The notes beneath the pieces are model-generated. The model worked only from the letters and a program-made list of their open reading frames with translations. It was not told where the DNA came from and searched no databases. From assembly GCF_910585425.1 (NCBI RefSeq), contig NZ_CAJUCP010000083.1:1-20943 (forward strand): a stretch of DNA of 20,943 nt, written 5' to 3'. The DNA is from an uncultured Acetatifactor sp. Its GTDB lineage: Bacteria; Bacillota; Clostridia; Lachnospirales; Lachnospiraceae. Both the position numbers and the translations under genes were made by a program. Positions 15,581-20,943 of this stretch are shown one piece after another. Position 1 is the stretch's first letter. Every line of letters starts with the position of its first letter.

Positions 15581-16243
15581 ATGAACAAGACGAAAAGAAC
15601 GCTCCTGACAATGATACTTTTGACAATGGTGCTCCAGATTGCCCTCAGCGGCTGCGCAGGCTCTGGAGGCAGAGGGAAGTCCCTGTATGAACACGGCCTG
15701 GACATAGTCGCGCTCATGGATGAGATGGTCAACAGCAGCTATGGGAGCCTGCTGAGCGATGCGGCTGATATCGAAAAGATGCGCCAGACGCTTGCCACCG
15801 GGGACTACACCGCTCCCCAGGCGGTCTACGAGATGGAGGTTCCCACAGTGGGGGACATGTTTGCCTACGCGGAAGTCGATGCCGTCACCGCCTCCTTTTC
15901 GGATTCCCTGAAGAAATTGCTTGATAACCGGAGCGCCGCTTCCCTGGTCACCCTGATCAACTCGCAGAGCGGAGCGGCCGCCCTTGCCGCTTCTTCTATA
16001 TATACGGCGGCAAAAACTTTCGTCAGCAGCGAGACCGAAGAGGGCATCCTCTATCTGTATACTTTCCAGGAGGGCAATCCCATCGCGGTGGTCTTCACCA
16101 CCGGAGAGGACGGCACGGTCACGGCGACCGGGACTTTCCTCATGGCGGAGGGGTTTGACGCGGCATCCGCAGAGCAGCTCCAGGCTCTGTTCCGGGAAGC
16201 CGGATTCCCCGGCGCTATGCGGCTGCTGCCTGACGCACCCTGA
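15581..16243 (+). CDS. Small putative lipoprotein, unknown function
   Basis: A 220-aa protein with a classical lipoprotein signal: basic MNKTKR, a hydrophobic core LLTMILLTMVLQIA and the lipobox LSGC with the lipidated C25. After cleavage it would be anchored on the outer face of the membrane. The mature part is a compact domain of about 195 residues with no motif I recognise. It contains Asp/Glu-rich helices, an Ala-rich segment AAALAASSIYTAAKTF and a C-terminal strand pair GNPIAVVFTT / TVTATGTFLMAEGF that looks like a small alpha+beta fold. AAAGGA eight to nine bases upstream supports ATG 15581. The frame continues upstream through the tandem repeats to a TTG at 15413, which would bury the signal peptide and is rejected as the main start. 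Confidence 0.85.
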   Translation: MNKTKRTLLTMILLTMVLQIALSGCAGSGGRGKSLYEHGLDIVALMDEMVNSSYGSLLSDAADIEKMRQTLATGDYTAPQAVYEMEVPTVGDMFAYAEVDAVTASFSDSLKKLLDNRSAASLVTLINSQSGAAALAASSIYTAAKTFVSSETEEGILYLYTFQEGNPIAVVFTTGEDGTVTATGTFLMAEGFDAASAEQLQALFREAGFPGAMRLLPDAP

Positions 16244-16332
16244 TAGGGTTCTGCGGTGGGTGCGCCCCTTATGGTCTCATGTATACCGAACCGCAGAGTC
16301 GGGGGGCTTTCCGGCTCTGCTGTCTTCTTGCT

Positions 16333-16735
16333 TTGCCGCCGTCCTACCCCGCTGTTTCCCGGCTCTGCCGCCGTCCTGCCCTGCTATTTCCCAGCTTTGC
16401 TGCCGTCTCACCCCGCTGTTTCCCGGCTCTTCTGCTGTCTCGCCCTGCTGTTTCCTGGCTTTGCCGCCGTCCTGCCCCGCTGCTTCCCGGTTTTGCCGCC
16501 GTCTCGCCCTGCTGTTTCCTGGCTTTGCCGCCGTCCTGCCCTGCTGCTTCCTGGCTTTGCCGCCGTCTCGTCCCGCTGTTTCCCGGCTCTTCTGCCATCC
16601 TGCCCTGCTGTTTCCCGGTTTTGCCGCCGTCCTACCCCGCTGCTTCCCGGCTCTTCTGCCGTCTCACCCCGCTGTTTCCCTGCTCTTCTGTCATCCTGCT
16701 GCCGTCCTGCCCCGCTGTTTCACGGCTCTGCCGCA
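16333..16735. repeat. 32-bp minisatellite, about 13 degenerate copies
   Basis: Successive units, aligned on TGCC/TGCT, begin near 16334, 16366, 16398, 16433, 16462, 16494, 16526, 16558, 16593, 16622, 16657, 16689 and about 16700-16729. Most are 32 bp apart, with paired 35/29 shifts where CTCTTCTG replaces CTTTG. The unit reads approximately GCCGCCGTC-TGCCC-GCTGTTTCC-GGCT. The plus strand is strongly pyrimidine-rich. It fills the gap between the lipoprotein and GNAT genes, which converge. Long frames are open in all three plus frames, but the period is not a multiple of three and no RBS was seen, so they are not called genes. Confidence 0.92.
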
Positions 16736-16784
16736 ATCCTACATAATCAATCCAAAGACGCATTAGCAGCCATACCGGCCGTCC

Positions 16785-17663
16785 CTATTTCTTCCAATAC
16801 ATCCATTTCACCGCAGGCTTATAGCCGATTTTTCGATAGAACTCATTGTCTCCGCCGGTCATGTGGGTGGCGCCCAGTTTTTTCGTTTTGCGGTACATTT
16901 CCGATAATGCCGCAGCCGCCAGACCTCTGCCGCGATACTCCGGAATCGTGCAGAGAGGTTCCATATAAGCCAGTTTATTTTGAGGAGTCCACCACATTCC
17001 CGCAAAGCATGCATACTCCCCTTGTCCATCCGCGATTATGACGCCAAGCTCCGCCGTACTGTGAGGAGCCGTCTGTATCAGGTAATCGGCCTGTTCATAC
17101 TGATGATTCCATGGCCCCTCTGTTTCCTCATGGTCAAAGCCTTTCCAACAGCACTTGCCTATTTTGTCCATGTCATATTCTTCCGGCTTCACAAAATGAA
17201 AGCCCTCCGGCAGCGGGTAGTCCAATCCCTCCTCAAAATCCAATTGCATATCGAACCGCTCATAAACCTGGCGGTATCCCAGCTTCTCTGCGGCACTTAT
17301 GAGAGCAGTCTGCCCGCCGAAAAGAATCAACTGCCGTTCCCCGGCCTTTATGGGCATCTGTTCATCCGCATAGGCCACCATCTCCGGGGCAAGTTCTTCA
17401 TAACCTGGTTTCAGGCTGAAATAGATATCCGTCACGGGGTTTTCATAAAAGCAGAACGCCACGACCTCGCCATCGTCTTCCCAGATTCGGTTCTTATAGG
17501 AATAAGAAATGTCCATCCAGGAGCCAAAGGATGAATAGGCATATTCAAAAAACGGTGCCGGCACTCCGTTTCGCCAATCCCTTTCATAGATGTCCAGCAT
17601 AAACTGATAGATTTTCCCACAATCACCTAATACACTGAATTGTCTTGTCTTACTATTTTTCAT
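16785..17663 (-). CDS. GNAT-family N-acetyltransferase (two-domain)
   Basis: A 292-aa protein. The C-terminal GNAT domain (about 150-292) holds the acetyl-CoA pyrophosphate loop in LCTIPEYRGRGLAAAAL (237-253), followed by a motif-B-like end FYRKIGYKPAVKWMYWKK. The N-terminal half (about 1-140) has a degenerate GNAT-like strand order (DDGEVVAFCFYENPVTD, ISAAEKLGYRQVYERF), consistent with the tandem-GNAT class. Acceptor substrate unknown. AAGGAG nine bases before ATG 17663, with a second AAGGAGA abutting it, makes the start secure. It has its own promoter at 17699-17727, and its 3' end faces the 32-bp repeat array. Confidence 0.9.
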   Translation of the reverse strand: MKNSKTRQFSVLGDCGKIYQFMLDIYERDWRNGVPAPFFEYAYSSFGSWMDISYSYKNRIWEDDGEVVAFCFYENPVTDIYFSLKPGYEELAPEMVAYADEQMPIKAGERQLILFGGQTALISAAEKLGYRQVYERFDMQLDFEEGLDYPLPEGFHFVKPEEYDMDKIGKCCWKGFDHEETEGPWNHQYEQADYLIQTAPHSTAELGVIIADGQGEYACFAGMWWTPQNKLAYMEPLCTIPEYRGRGLAAAALSEMYRKTKKLGATHMTGGDNEFYRKIGYKPAVKWMYWKK

Positions 17664-17698
17664 TCTCCTTTTCTCCTTCCGTTCGGTATCGCAATATC

Positions 17699-17727
17699 AT
17701 TGTACGGAACCGGAGGCATACTTGCAA
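17699..17727 (-). promoter_or_regulatory. Probable sigma-A promoter of the GNAT gene
   Basis: On the minus strand, -35 TTGCAA (17722-17727), a 17-bp spacer and -10 TACAAT (17699-17704). The leader to ATG 17663 is about 30 nt. Confidence 0.6.
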
Positions 17728-17760
17728 GTAGAGGAATTGATTATAATGAAACTTACTACA

Positions 17761-17794
17761 AAAGACGCCCATGCTGCATCACACAGGCGTCTTT
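17761..17794 (-). terminator. Rho-independent terminator of the CD3324-type gene
   Basis: A 9-bp perfect stem, AAAGACGCC (17761-17769) with GGCGTCTTT (17786-17794), lies 4 nt beyond the gene's stop. On the minus strand the right arm runs into a short T-run. It separates this gene from the downstream GNAT unit. Confidence 0.75.
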
Positions 17795-17797
17795 CGA

Positions 17798-18055
17798 TTA
17801 TCCATACACTATTTTTTTGATGGTGGTGCTTGCCAGACCATATTGTTCAGCCAGGGTATCTATGGAAAATCCCGATTGGAAAAGTCTTCGGATCTCCTTG
17901 TTCCTCTCTTGATAAAATATCCGGGAACCATTAGCGGCACCCCATTCTTTTTTTGAGGATATCTTTGGAATATATAGGATTTCTCCATCGACGTATGTCT
18001 GAATCTCCTTCAACAGATGTTCCGGCAATAATTCTGCTGCATTTAAATATTTCAT
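17798..18055 (-). CDS. CD3324-family small HTH protein
   Basis: An 85-aa protein that I recognise as the CD3324 family, common in Clostridia. An N-terminal segment, MKYLNAAELLPEHLLKEIQ, is followed by GEILYIPK, a basic linker, and a C-terminal helix-turn-helix: RNKEIRRLFQSGFSIDTLAEQYGL with recognition helix STTIKKIVYG, similar to Mor/resolvase-type HTHs. Probably a DNA-binding regulator; targets are unknown. AAGGAG eight bases before ATG 18055 decides the start over a GTG at 18061. A palindrome covers the RBS, which suggests self-repression. Confidence 0.85.
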   Translation of the reverse strand: MKYLNAAELLPEHLLKEIQTYVDGEILYIPKISSKKEWGAANGSRIFYQERNKEIRRLFQSGFSIDTLAEQYGLASTTIKKIVYG

Positions 18056-18067
18056 CTTCACCGCTCC

Positions 18068-18089
18068 TTATTTATCCTGGAATAAATAA
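18068..18089 (-). promoter_or_regulatory. Palindromic operator candidate over the HTH gene RBS
   Basis: TTATTTAT (18068-18075) and ATAAATAA (18082-18089) form a perfect 8-bp inverted repeat with a 6-bp centre. It overlaps the AAGGAG of the CD3324-type gene. Size and placement fit a dimeric HTH protein repressing its own gene; this is inference. Confidence 0.4.
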
Positions 18090-18147
18090 AGTGCAGAAAC
18101 AGCAGAACATATAGCTTTATCCGCCCATACAGAATTCTATATGTCCG

Positions 18148-18213
18148 CTATCCTGCATGGGCAAAGAAGTCCTTGACTCCGTTTTGATACAACGCCTGTG
18201 CCCTTCGTCTCAT
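18148..18213 (-). CDS. 21-residue open frame with a strong RBS, unknown
   Basis: Encodes MRRRAQALYQNGVKDFFAHAG. GGAAGGAG lies 7 nt before ATG 18213. It may be a real small protein, the start of a gene otherwise deleted, or chance. Nothing about its function can be read. Confidence 0.3.
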   Translation of the reverse strand: MRRRAQALYQNGVKDFFAHAG

Positions 18214-18660
18214 AGCATCACTCCTTCCTGTGCAAAATCACCCTACTTTTACAGCAAGCCCATCCTAGATTCCGGACGGAACTTCTTTACCAAAAATAGC
18301 CCTGCCAGCCATGCCGTTTACTCGGTTTTTCGGTTTTTGGACAATTTTTAATCACTCCGCAGAATAAATGCAGCAAGACTTCCCTCTTTCTGCCCTGCAT
18401 CTGGCGCTTCGCTTATATGCAGTGTATCATACCCCATGAAATCCGTCAATGAATCGGCCAGAACCTCCGCCGACGTCAAGGGATACTTTGATGGCTTTCT
18501 CCATGGCGCTCCCCTCTGATATCATCATGGGAATATATTTCCGTCAGCTCTTCATTTCCTGTGCCTATTATGCTATAATGCTTCACAGGGAAAGCCCGGC
18601 CGCTCGGTTTTCCGCATGTGTAACAGTTTTTCTGAAATCAGAAACCATGGAGGTAAGGGA
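18214..18660. other. Intergenic stretch without recognisable genes
   Basis: About 450 bp. Apart from the promoter at 18551-18579 I see no gene. Plus frames at 18157-18351 and 18449-18697 lack an RBS and recognisable composition. The stretch may be decayed DNA, like other parts of the right end. Confidence 0.5.
18551..18579 (+). promoter_or_regulatory. Probable extended -10 promoter of the 65-aa gene
   Basis: -10 TATAAT (18574-18579) is preceded by TGC, giving an extended -10. The -35 at 18551-18556 is weak (TTCATT). The leader to ATG 18661 is about 75 nt. Confidence 0.55.
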
Positions 18661-18858
18661 ATGGCAGAACGAGAGGAAAGATTCGAAAAAATGTTAACCG
18701 ATATCCGGCAAAATCATGCCGACGTGGTAGAAAAGATGGAAAAGCTGAAAGAAGAGGGCAAGACGAAAAGCGCCACCTACCGCCAGCTTATGGGAACGAA
18801 AATGAATTATCAGAATATGCTGTCCCTCTATAAGATATACGGGCTGATTGAAGACTGA
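18661..18858 (+). CDS. Conserved small hypothetical protein (65 aa)
   Basis: A highly charged, helical protein starting MAEREERFEKMLTDIRQ. A central predicted coiled coil ADVVEKMEKLKEEGKTKS is followed by TYRQLMGTKMNYQNMLSLYKIYGLIED. Similar small proteins of this pattern seem common in Lachnospiraceae, from memory and unchecked. GGAGG seven bases before ATG 18661 fixes the start. No membrane segment or signal peptide. It could be a small adaptor or DNA-associated protein, but no function is known to me. It stands alone with its own promoter and is followed at once by a structured remnant. Confidence 0.75.
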   Translation: MAEREERFEKMLTDIRQNHADVVEKMEKLKEEGKTKSATYRQLMGTKMNYQNMLSLYKIYGLIED

Positions 18859-18985
18859 GTCGTAATATTCCGGTAGGCGACTGCTATATCCCGGACTTGA
18901 AATTGCCGGAAGAAAACCGCCGAGGAAGTAACCGAGGAGTTATAAGCCCGAAATCAGCTTGAACGGGTAGGACGTATAAACGTTG
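18859..18985 (+). other. Structured non-coding remnant, possibly of a mobile-element RNA
   Basis: Dense in short complementary segments: GTCG/CGAC (18859-18862/18878-18881), TTCCGG/CCGGAA (18868-18873/18906-18911), AAGC/GCTT (18944-18947/18957-18960) and CCCG/CGGG (18947-18950/18964-18967). The last two interlock. A near-direct repeat CCGAGGAAGT / CCGAGGAGTT also occurs. It begins right after a stop codon and holds no ORF. The general look recalls scaffold RNA at the 3' end of IS200/IS605 TnpB elements or a group II intron tip, but I cannot confirm either. Confidence 0.25.
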
Positions 18986-19042
18986 ATTTATATTTGATGA
19001 AAAAAGGTTTATCGCAGAAAAATGAATTTTTTGTAAAATTTA

Positions 19043-19071
19043 TTCCCTCTGGGAAGTGATTGCAGTATAAT
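19043..19071 (+). promoter_or_regulatory. Probable promoter of the 163-aa gene
   Basis: A perfect -10 TATAAT (19066-19071), 17 bp from a weak -35 TTCCCT (19043-19048). Leader about 30 nt. Confidence 0.5.
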
Positions 19072-19109
19072 GGAGCCAGCGAAAATCGGGATTTAGGGGG
19101 ATGATGCAT

Positions 19110-19601
19110 ATGGAAGAAACGATAAATAAAATAGTAAACATGCTGAATAAGAGAAAGTACACTTTAGAGGATATCAAAGAATTGGAAAAAGGGGAATTGC
19201 CCCACCTTGCCGAGCCCATTGTGAAGAAAGTAGTGGATTTGCTTGCAGAAAGAAAGTACAGTGAAGTCTTTGAGATTGTCGAGATGGCATCATGGCCAGT
19301 TGATCCTAATACGGAAGAAATGTCAACATGGTCAGTTGAGGATTTACAGGAAGCGGTGGATGGTTTTCTGGAACTGAATGAACTGCCCTATATGGATAAA
19401 TTTGGCGTTCCCTGTGATTTTCATCCCCAGTATGAGTATCATCAGCTTTCCTGCATTTTATATAGGGATGGCAGGGGATTTTCTGCTGATTATGATTTGA
19501 CTACGGATGGTGAATTAAATGACCTGACTTTGCAGATGGAGTTTTTATTTACGGATGCAAACACGATGAAGCCCATATTTTTAGCTGTTCATGTGATGTA
19601 A
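19110..19601 (+). CDS. Hypothetical protein, possibly immunity-like (163 aa)
   Basis: Three in-frame ATGs lie at 19101, 19104 and 19110; AGGGGG is nine bases before 19110, which I take as the start (MEETINKIVNML). The N-terminal half is helical and charged. The C-terminal half has strands LSCILYRDGRGFSADYDL and GELNDLTLQMEFLF. This faintly recalls a DUF7668-like domain, but I cannot confirm it. No signal peptide or membrane helix. Small acidic single genes with their own promoter in such patchwork regions are often orphan immunity genes; here that is only suggested by context, including a near-duplicate leader 560 bp downstream. Confidence 0.75.
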   Translation: MEETINKIVNMLNKRKYTLEDIKELEKGELPHLAEPIVKKVVDLLAERKYSEVFEIVEMASWPVDPNTEEMSTWSVEDLQEAVDGFLELNELPYMDKFGVPCDFHPQYEYHQLSCILYRDGRGFSADYDLTTDGELNDLTLQMEFLFTDANTMKPIFLAVHVM

Positions 19602-19666
19602 TATATTCTGCGAGCAGCAAATCAGGTGAACATGCCAGTGAAAAATCGGAATTGGGAGGAATGACC

Positions 19667-19789
19667 ATGTTCGATGGAAATTTATACGATACACCTGGAT
19701 TTTGCCGTCATGGCTTAAGCATAGGTTTGGTCAATCAAATACAGATTTTGTTTGTCCCTGTACTGCAAATTATACTGCACACCGGTTAA
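19667..19789 (+). pseudogene. Truncated 40-codon frame with a duplicated leader
   Basis: GGGAGGA lies 6 nt before ATG 19667, and the frame begins MFDGNLYDTPGF and stops at 19789. Its leader (19637-19669) closely matches that of the 163-aa gene (19078-19112), so it looks like the start of a related expression unit that has lost the rest of its gene. A genuine 40-aa protein is less likely because the last 18 residues look like random hydrophobic sequence. Confidence 0.35.
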
Positions 19790-19809
19790 ATTTGCAGCGC
19801 AACCCGACT

Positions 19810-19836
19810 AAGTCACTGCCTTAAGCAGTGACTTTT
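19810..19836 (+). terminator. Strong hairpin, probable terminator
   Basis: AAGTCACTGC (19810-19819) and GCAGTGACTT (19825-19834) form a perfect 10-bp stem with a 5-nt loop, followed by TT. The short T tail makes termination efficiency uncertain. Confidence 0.55.
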
Positions 19837-19889
19837 AGACCGCCAGCCAAGTACTTTCCCGGAGACGCCACTGTAAATCCTGGCGGTCT
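19837..19889. repeat. 10-bp perfect inverted repeat next to the hairpin
   Basis: AGACCGCCAG (19837-19846) and CTGGCGGTCT (19880-19889) enclose 33 nt. It abuts the 19810-19836 hairpin with no gap, so the two form a tandem-palindrome block that could be the edge or footprint of a mobile element. Confidence 0.6.
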
Positions 19890-20317
19890 ACAGTATAAAT
19901 GTATTTCAGAGGCAGCCTCTATTTACGATTATCCAATGGATGCGGAGGAAATCGGGAGATTCGTGTTCCAATTCTTTGAGCAAATGAAGCTGCGGAATTT
20001 AACGCTCCATACGCCCTATAAAAATTACTGGCTTATGCCCAAGGGGATTCGAAGCTTCAAAAAATATGTAGAAGCCACTTTTTCTGTTGACCTTAGATGG
20101 GATGGGGATGTTTTTAGTGTCTGTCGCTGGGTTCCGGCGCCTGACCGCGGTTTTGAACCGAATCCCTCCAGTAAGGATCTCACCATAAGCAACTTCGTTT
20201 CGGCAAAGGAATCGGGAGCGTTGCTGGCTGCCCCCAGGGCGTTTCCCATTCCCGCCAGCTTCACGCTGCGGTTTATCTTTCCGTTTGTCATGGATGTCTT
20301 CTCCCAGTATAGCTATA

Positions 20318-20417
20318 GGAACTGTCGGAAAATAACTGCTGCAGTTTCTGTAGGAAAAAGCCTTGAAACACAAGAAAAACAGCTTCCAACACGCAGCAGT
20401 TATTTGCAGACAATTCC
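20318..20417. repeat. 100-bp MITE-like element with 25-bp terminal inverted repeats
   Basis: Left arm 20318-20342 and right arm 20393-20417 pair at 22 of 25 positions; the inner 13 bases (AAATAACTGCTGC) are perfect. The central 50 nt is A-rich and itself partly complementary. The flanks carry ATA on both sides, a possible 3-bp target duplication. No transposase is encoded. Confidence 0.65.
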
Positions 20418-20519
20418 ATATCCTCTCGCAATCTCCAAGACGCATATCGCGGGGCCTCACAGAGCTCCGTCAAGCCGGTTCCCCCACGATTGTCCGTCTG
20501 GAGGATCCATATCATGCCC

Positions 20520-20885
20520 TCATGCTTCAGCGGGCTTTTCTAAAGACCATTCTTCCAGCTGAGCTGCATTGACGTTTACCGCTTTTTCTATGGCATCCTT
20601 TTTTAATCCCATAGCACGAAGCGCAAAAGCGGTTTCCCTCGCCTGCTCCATTTTTCCTTCTTTTATGCCTTCTTTTATGCCTTCTTCTATCCCTTGCCTC
20701 AAAATTGTCTTGGCCTCATATTCCAGCACTCTGCCACCCATAACAGACTTCACTCCTTCCCTGACATTCTCAAACTTCCTGGCAATATTCTCTACAACCT
20801 TCCCTGCCATTTCGTCAACGGTTTCCGGCTCTCCGCTGGTCGCTCGGATAATGGTTTCATACGGTACAAGTTTAGGATTCCTCAC
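20520..20885 (-). CDS. Chimeric protein: HTH_16-like N-terminus joined to Rpn-type C-terminal tail
   Basis: A 121-aa product read from GTG 20885 with GGAGGT eight bases upstream. Residues 1 to about 25 (RNPKLVPYETIIRATSGEP) resemble the start of the short HTH_16 protein carried by Tn916-like conjugative elements. The rest (VMGGRVLEYEAKTILRQGIEEG, then repeated GIKEGIKEGK and a helical end) resembles the C-terminal tail of Rpn-family recombination-promoting nuclease/putative transposase proteins; the PD-(D/E)XK nuclease core is absent. It looks like a deletion fusion. The start overlaps the upstream partial frame by 14 nt. Whether the product is functional is doubtful. Both family calls are from memory of the sequence pattern. 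Confidence 0.55.
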   Translation of the reverse strand: MRNPKLVPYETIIRATSGEPETVDEMAGKVVENIARKFENVREGVKSVMGGRVLEYEAKTILRQGIEEGIKEGIKEGKMEQARETAFALRAMGLKKDAIEKAVNVNAAQLEEWSLEKPAEA

Positions 20886-20943
20886 GGAAAAGCACCTCCA
20901 TTTCTTCATGCAGTATTTGCAAGGCACTGTGTATGTGATGCCA
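20872..20943 (-). CDS. C-terminal end of an upstream gene, 5' partial
   Basis: Twenty-three codons and a stop (TAA at 20872-20874) enter from the right edge: ...SALQILHEEMEVLFREES. It overlaps the GTG start of the next gene by 14 nt, as in a translationally coupled pair. In Tn916-like elements the gene before the HTH_16 protein encodes a sigma-like factor ending in a similar charged helix, so this may be its tail. Too little is visible to be sure. Confidence 0.4.
   Translation of the reverse strand, partial: WHHIHSALQILHEEMEVLFREES

Larger units (their letters stand above)
19828..20562 (+). pseudogene. Open frame, only the first ~110 codons plausible as a gene remnant
   Basis: From about 19888 to 20155 the frame has normal protein character: YPMDAEEIGRFVFQFFEQMK, then MPKGIRSFKKYVEATFSVDL and WDGDVFSVCRWVPAPDRGF. 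There is no RBS or upstream gene start. Beyond about 20160 the composition turns atypical, the frame crosses the inverted-repeat element at 20318-20417 and finally runs antisense to the Rpn-like gene. I read it as the middle or end of a gene whose start was lost, perhaps the one whose 5' end survives at 19667. Family not recognised. Confidence 0.3.

Noticed and set aside
16234..16264. Terminator after the lipoprotein gene (CGCACCC/GGGTGCG stem)
   Set aside because: Several weak competing stems and no T-run; not convincing as a terminator.
16333..16735. CRISPR array
   Set aside because: Units are contiguous and degenerate, with no unique spacers and no cas genes.
16256..17041. Long Pro/Leu/Cys-rich frames over the 32-bp array
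   Set aside because: Present in all three frames because the plus strand is C/T-rich and lacks stop triplets; period 32 does not keep a frame; no RBS.
19999..20460. 153-codon minus-strand frame
   Set aside because: Antisense to the plausible gene remnant, crosses the inverted-repeat element, no RBS and no recognisable domain.

Overview
The window looks like a chromosomal segment of a gut Firmicute, most likely a Lachnospiraceae-type Clostridia. The evidence is a very large BspA-type leucine-rich-repeat protein without a signal peptide, a CD3324-type HTH protein, strong AGGAGG ribosome binding sites, a SUKH protein, and a GHKL/LytTR two-component pair next to ABC half-transporters. Family calls come from motifs read by eye; no database search was run. 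No rRNA, tRNA, CRISPR array or complete insertion sequence was seen.

Layout. 1-760: a minus-strand AlbA_2 (Schlafen-type) gene running off the left edge, its promoter set inside a 54-bp perfect palindrome, and a small decayed reading frame. 774-7226 (minus): a dihydrouridine synthase, a 1397-codon LRR protein and a ferredoxin-type aldo/keto reductase; the last two overlap by 14 nt. 7357-12886 (plus): a divergently transcribed, compositionally distinct module with a LytTR response regulator, a short GHKL kinase without membrane segments, then two ABC half-transporters behind their own promoter. A pair of 11-bp direct repeats 21 bp apart sits just upstream of that promoter and is a good candidate LytTR operator, so the first two genes probably switch on the transporter.

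12888-17800: a nested inverted-repeat element, a SUKH gene (minus), a SAM methyltransferase followed by a possible pseudoknot, a 15-bp tandem repeat, a small lipoprotein gene, a 32-bp minisatellite of about 13 copies, and a two-domain GNAT acetyltransferase (minus).

17761-20943: a patchwork of small genes and debris. It holds a CD3324-type HTH gene with a palindrome over its RBS, a conserved 65-aa protein, a structured non-coding remnant, a 163-aa orphan protein, a truncated frame with a near-copy of the same 5' leader, two hairpins, a 100-bp MITE-like element, and at the right edge a chimeric gene. The chimera joins the N-terminus of a conjugative-element HTH protein to the C-terminal tail of an Rpn-type nuclease/transposase. 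This end resembles a hotspot of insertion and deletion.

The most testable candidate system is the 7357-12886 regulated ABC pair. The most unusual non-coding structures are the two tandem arrays around the lipoprotein gene and the nested palindromes.
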